A DNA stretch of 64,000 bases, from the NCBI RefSeq assembly GCF_030463535.1, contig NC_132881.1:3075526-3139525 (forward strand), given 5' to 3'. Shown piece by piece: positions 62,960 through 64,000 of the stretch. Source of the stretch: Salminus brasiliensis (taxonomy: Eukaryota > Chordata > Actinopteri > Characiformes > Bryconidae). The notes beneath the pieces are model-generated. The model saw only the letters and a list, made by a program, of their open reading frames with translations. It did not search any database and had not been told where the DNA came from. Made by a program: the position numbers and the translations under genes. Numbering within the stretch: position 1 is the stretch's first letter; each line of letters begins with the position of its first letter.

Positions 62960-63680
62960 TAATGCTTCAGAACAGAGATCAGGACAATTTACAAGACATT
63001 TCCCTCCAAAAAGATGCTGCTTATTTGTTCAAATTATTGGCAAATTGAGTAAAATTATTTTCTTAACCGGAGTCATTTTCTACTCTCAAATGATATTAAA
63101 GGTCATGTGAGGGTTGAGAAGATTTATTGAATCAATAAAACCTACATAGCCCCCGTTTGTCTAGACTGGCTGCTGTTCCTTTACAATTGTGATTTGCTTT
63201 GAGGACGATTGCACCCCTTGCAGTGTGTGCATGCAAGCTGAGGCAGTGGCCAGGGTTATCGTGAGCTAGGTCATGTGTGTTAAAGCAATCAAGCCTCAAC
63301 CAGATAAATATATGATGCATGATGTATCCACTAAGCATCCTAGAACTGCAGTTCTCAGGTTAATACTCTTAATTAACAGCAAATGACCGATGTTTTACAG
63401 TACTGCAGCTGTTTTAATGCAACCCTAATGTAGAGCACTGTAATAGAGAAAGCAGAGCTAACTAGGATGGTCATAGGGCGCTGGATATTCCCCACGGCCC
63501 TCGGAAAAAGGTGCCGAAAAATACGCTCACTAATTAATGAACTATGCTGTGAATAAGGTACAACTATGCAACTCAAACACAGTGCTCTTTTATTAAACAG
63601 TACAGTAAATAACTACTACAGTAAAAACTGACTTTCTAAACTAGAGGAGCGACACTATTCCTGAGTTTGAGATTAAGGGT
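62960..63680. other. Nothing recognised
   Basis: No exon, RNA gene or repeat family is recognisable here. Confidence 0.4.
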
Positions 63681-63689
63681 TAGGCTCAG

Positions 63690-63880
63690 AAAATTCTAGT
63701 AGCATATAAGTAACACCCACTTTGGCAAGTAAGAGTCTTATTTGGGGGATTTTCGCTCAATTCTGCCAGTTTTGTAAGTTTCTTGGGTCGCCTTTTGAGG
63801 TCTATCCACAGATCTTCAAAGAGGTTTAGGTGGGGGGACTGTGAGGCCTTCAGCTTGCAACTCTTGAGGAAGTCCACTGT
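63690..63880 (-). mobile_element. Tc1-like transposase remnant
   Basis: The minus-strand frame includes SQSPHLNLFEDLWIDLKRRP, a changed copy of the SQSPDLNPIENLWRDLK block of Tc1 transposases. Key Asp and Pro residues are replaced. Confidence 0.55.
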
Positions 63881-64000
63881 AGAGCTTAGATTGTTCTGTC
63901 CGAGCCCTTTTTAACTACAATTCTGAGTTGTTTGGATGAGAGAAATCTGTTCAGATGGATGAAGAAGCAGCTCAGGCCTGTTATTAAATTATTAATAAAG

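Noticed and set aside
1..64000. CRISPR arrays, bacterial operons, phage or integrated virus
   Set aside because: The repeats are tandem or transposon-derived without spacer structure. The genes are spliced vertebrate genes, and no viral polymerase, capsid or envelope signature was seen.

Overview
This window looks like nuclear DNA of a ray-finned fish. The genes are split into vertebrate-style exons, the introns are rich in dinucleotide and trinucleotide microsatellites, minisatellites, decayed Tc1-like transposons and tRNA-derived SINEs, and the proteins are vertebrate. The repeat families suggest an otophysan teleost, but I cannot name a species from the sequence alone.

Three genes are well supported. 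(1) Plus strand, 5194-11009: fndc5, the irisin precursor gene. Five coding exons carry the fibronectin type III domain, the transmembrane helix and the cytoplasmic tail. The signal-peptide exon was not found. (2) Minus strand, 46570 down to 21112, with a probable noncoding first exon near 48411-48475: a large type VI collagen alpha chain of the alpha-3/alpha-4 class. I could place 40 coding exons whose phases all agree; they sum to 8952 nt (2983 residues plus stop). The order is signal peptide, nine N-terminal von Willebrand A (VWA) domains, a Cys-containing collagen helix of about 336 residues, two C-terminal VWA domains, a 16-unit 13-residue repeat, a Glu-rich segment and two Kunitz domains. 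(3) Plus strand, 55378-56587: ypel5 (Yippee-like 5, 121 residues), with a likely noncoding first exon ending at 53729 and a poly(A) signal at 57141.

Region by region: 1-5190 holds degenerate minisatellites, triplet-repeat sequence and a long polypyrimidine tract that runs into the first visible fndc5 exon. 5194-11350 is fndc5. 11350-21100 is repeat-rich and has two exon-like segments of unknown status (12942-13007 and 18330-18362). 20570-48500 is the collagen gene with repeat-laden introns. 48550-53420 is a gene-free spacer with dispersed repeats and two arrays of a 42-bp minisatellite. 53500-57170 is ypel5. 57170-64000 has a broken partial copy of the ypel5 last exon, transposon remnants, microsatellites and one weak exon candidate.

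The three genes have unrelated products: a membrane-anchored hormone precursor, an extracellular microfibril collagen and an intracellular zinc-binding protein. Nothing in the sequence points to a joint function. The most unusual items are the in-frame 39-bp coding minisatellite and the mixed domain architecture of the collagen, the GC-AG intron of ypel5 with a truncated duplicate of its last exon just downstream, and the 42-bp minisatellite in which almost every unit carries AATAAA. I found no evidence of a wholly new biological system.
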